Shown: piece by piece, positions 61,501 to 64,000 of the stretch
How positions within the stretch are numbered: position 1 is the stretch's first letter
Layout of the letters: each line of letters begins with the position of its first letter
NCBI GenBank assembly: GCA_008921705.1
Contig: VFFE01007079.1
Location: 1,925,476 to 1,989,475 of the forward strand
DNA from: Burhinus oedicnemus
Lineage: Eukaryota > Chordata > Aves > Charadriiformes > Burhinidae
Reading direction: 5' to 3'
DNA length: 64,000 nucleotides
The notes under the pieces: model-generated
Database searches by the model: none
Told to the model about the DNA's origin: nothing
The model's input: only the letters and a program-made list of their open reading frames with translations
Made by a program: the position numbers and the translations under genes

Positions 61501-64000
61501 TGTTGGTTGCAGGTAGAGTGAAGACCAGAAGCTTAGGTGAGACAATTCTGCTGAAAAATCTGTTGGGTAGCTCTATGAATAGGCAAGGAATGTCTTTAGA
61601 GTTTGACAGGTAATAATTACTTTCTCATCTCTTCTCAAGACAACTGCAAATAGAAAAATACTGTGATTGACTACAGGCCAGTAGGCCAAGAGAGATTTTT
61701 TTAATCCTCTGACAGATGGAGCGGCTTTCAGCTGGCTTTAGTGAGCGTGGTTTCATGGACACTTCAGCACTAGGACTGACCTAAGTGCAAGTCAGGTGGA
61801 GCTTTTTGAGGTGGATTCCCCTTAGCTGGTATCAACAGCTTTCCTTAGCTTGAATTTCATGAGTGATCTATTGGTTTGACATAATCCTGTCCATGGGCTG
61901 AATGTAATATATCATTCCAAACTTGAGTGCAAGGTAAACGAATTCCCAACCCAAAAGGCCATTTCTGTGATTTCCAAACCCTCCCTTACGCTAAAAGTAA
62001 TTTAAAAGTATGCAATAATGAAGATAGTATCTGTGTGCCCAAAAATATCTCGTTTCACAGAAAAGTAACTCATGCAGTGTGTATTTTGCAGCTTGATAGT
62101 GTTCCATATAACATGCTATTGTTTTCTCATTCATTTGTAGATGTGTGCTCGTTAAGCAAGATCATCTTTACAAACTGTAGGGACTGTTTAAATGCTTTAG
62201 GGGATGAGCATATTTATTATGAGCTGATAATCCTTGTAACTTGTTACATTAAAATATAAATGGATTAGAGTATAGTCTGATGAGAAGCATGAAAGTGATT
62301 ACTAAACTGCAGAAATAAATGCGCTAGAACCCTAAATAGTATAATAATCCTCTAAGGGGAAATTGCACCCTCATTCATTTATAATGGTATTGTGATTGCC
62401 TTTGTTTCAGTCCAACTTTGAGTCAATGCCTCCATGAAAATCTCATGACTTGCCTTCCAAAATGACATCAAAGACAAAGGGAGAAAAACAGTCTTGACAA
62501 AACCAGGTCACTACATCAGCAAGAGCAGAGTGGGCTGAGCAGCTCAGCTTCCTAAATCAAAGCCCTGCTGCAGGAGCATTGCTGCACTCCCATGAGTGTG
62601 CCACAAGTGCCGTCCTCAGCAGTGAGGGACCAAAAAGCATCACGACAGCAGATAAAGGCCTTGGCCAAAGCCTGGTGCCTCTCCTCTCGGAGCACTGCTG
62701 TCCCGAGATAAGGATGTGGAGGTGCTCAAGGCATCCCTTTGTGGGGAATGTCCTGGTCCCAGCTATGCTTTGTAGCCGGCCTGTGCTCAAGTTTGGAATG
62801 AGGAGGGATAGCCAGTCCTTTGTGCCTAAACCAAACAACAATCCCAACACGGGAACTGAGATACTCTGCTAGCCCTGTGCTTCCAGAAAAGCAAGGGTCC
62901 TTTTGTACTCTTGGCTTGGAATTCCCAGGGCTGGGAGAGACTAAGGATCTCCTAAAGCATGCGCATCTCTGGTATGTGTGAACCATGAGAAAAATGTATG
63001 GTCCTGGAGCCCATCTCAGTCTGCCTGCAGAGCAAGGAGCTGTCAAGAAACCATCATCTCCCTCCCCTGCCGCAGCTCCTGTGTATGCCCAGAAGAGCTG
63101 TCCATGAAGAGACCGAGAGGGGGATCCGAGTGCGCACACACAGGGCTGTGCAGGCTGCTGTGGAATTCCCAGGTGGGCAAAGTAACTCCTTCACGCACAG
63201 TTCAGCTGCCTGTAATGGTGGGGTTCATGAACAGGACTCTGCTCCTGGATCCCACGTGACAGTGTCCTCCAGTCATTTTTGTAAAGGGCCGGTTTAGTGT
63301 GTATAGCCAAAACTTAACAAGATAATTGCGTAGCTGGCAGGGCCAGGTAATTAATATCTAGTCCAATGTCCTGTAACATACCGCTTCTTTTACATGTGTT
63401 TTGTGCAAAGTGGGAATGCTGAGGTGTGCTAGTTTGCTGCTGTCTGGTCTTTACCAGGGCGGAAAAACCTAGGGGAAGAAGGAGATGCGTTTCCTGTCTT
63501 TTGGGGTTTTAATTAAATAATCGGCAGTGGCAGCAATGGCAAAGTGCCAGGGCTTCTCCTGGGACACGCTTACTGAGCAAGCGAGTTGCAGAGGAGAGGG
63601 AATCTGGATGTAGAAGGCTCATACAGGTGTCTGTGTTCGAGAACAGCATTTCTTTTTGCCAATAAGCCTCGCTCTTTGTGTTGCTTATTTACTTAAGGAA
63701 GAAGAGACCTTTACCTGCGTCTTTGACCATACGGGTGCAAGGCCAGAGTTTTGGTGTTACCGCGTGGAGAGCCGTGGTCTCTTGCAGGTTTCACTAAAGC
63801 CTTCAAACAACACGTGGAGCAGATGCTCCATGGAAGCCACGTGGCGCAAGCTTTGCTCTTTCTGTAGGACACCTCAAGCAAGATTTACCAAAAACAAAGA
63901 CCTAGTCTAGGGCTCAAAATGTCACACTGTGCCATCTGCCTCCTAACGCAGCCGCTATTGGGCGCTGAAAGCTGGAGGCTGCTCCTGCGCTCATGATCTG

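Larger units (their letters stand above)
54081..64000. other. Downstream gene-poor stretch
   Basis: Apart from the small frame at 56801-57028 and the listed homopolymers and G-quadruplex motifs, nothing is recognised. I looked for the Gla-domain and transmembrane exons of PRRG3, the mammalian downstream neighbour, and saw none. A 110-codon frame at 61927-62259 is AT-rich, starts with GTG, and is within what chance allows. Confidence 0.5.

Noticed and set aside
1..64000. GPR50/MTNR1C and PRRG3 exons, rRNA genes, CRISPR arrays, bacterial-type operons
   Set aside because: I looked for the receptor's transmembrane exons and the Gla-domain exon and saw neither. The sequence is vertebrate nuclear DNA, and prokaryotic features are neither expected nor seen.

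Overview
The window is vertebrate nuclear DNA, almost certainly from a bird. Three things point there: two 3'-end fragments of the CR1 LINE, a solo endogenous-retrovirus LTR of a type I associate with non-galliform birds, and a compact three-exon gene with vertebrate splice sites and a CpG-island promoter. The lineage call rests on remembered repeat families and was not searched.

Only one protein-coding gene is certain. It is VMA21, the V-ATPase assembly chaperone of the ER membrane, on the + strand. Its coding exons are 46417-46472, 48270-48379 and 49868-50010, joined by clean GT-AG introns of 1797 and 1488 bp, and they give 102 residues. The start lies in a CpG island (about 45990-46770) carrying NRF1-, ETS- and RFX X-box-like motifs. 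A long 3' UTR probably runs to a poly(A) signal near 54051. An antisense solo LTR of about 566 bp (50469-51034) lies inside that inferred UTR.

Positions 1 to about 45.9 kb are gene-poor DNA upstream of VMA21. In mammals the melatonin-receptor relative GPR50 lies on this side of VMA21, but none of it is visible here. The stretch holds a minus-strand CR1 fragment near 20.0 kb, a plus-strand CR1 tail near 44.65 kb, two tRNA-SINE/MIR-like relics (38.95 and 45.45 kb), short simple repeats, a GC-rich patch with a G-quadruplex motif (34.36 kb), and AT-rich stretches that could be conserved noncoding elements.

The least expected signal in this half is a minus-strand frame of about 1.4 kb (33882 down to 32473) with a single internal TGA. 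It matches no family I recognise and its residue composition looks non-coding, so it is reported as an anomaly and not as a gene.

Positions 54.1-64 kb are again gene-poor. A small 75-codon frame at 56801-57028 has a good 3' splice site inside it and an AATAAA about 60 bases after its stop, so it may be a terminal exon or a retrocopy. No exon of the mammalian downstream neighbour PRRG3 was recognised. I did not find a new multi-gene system.
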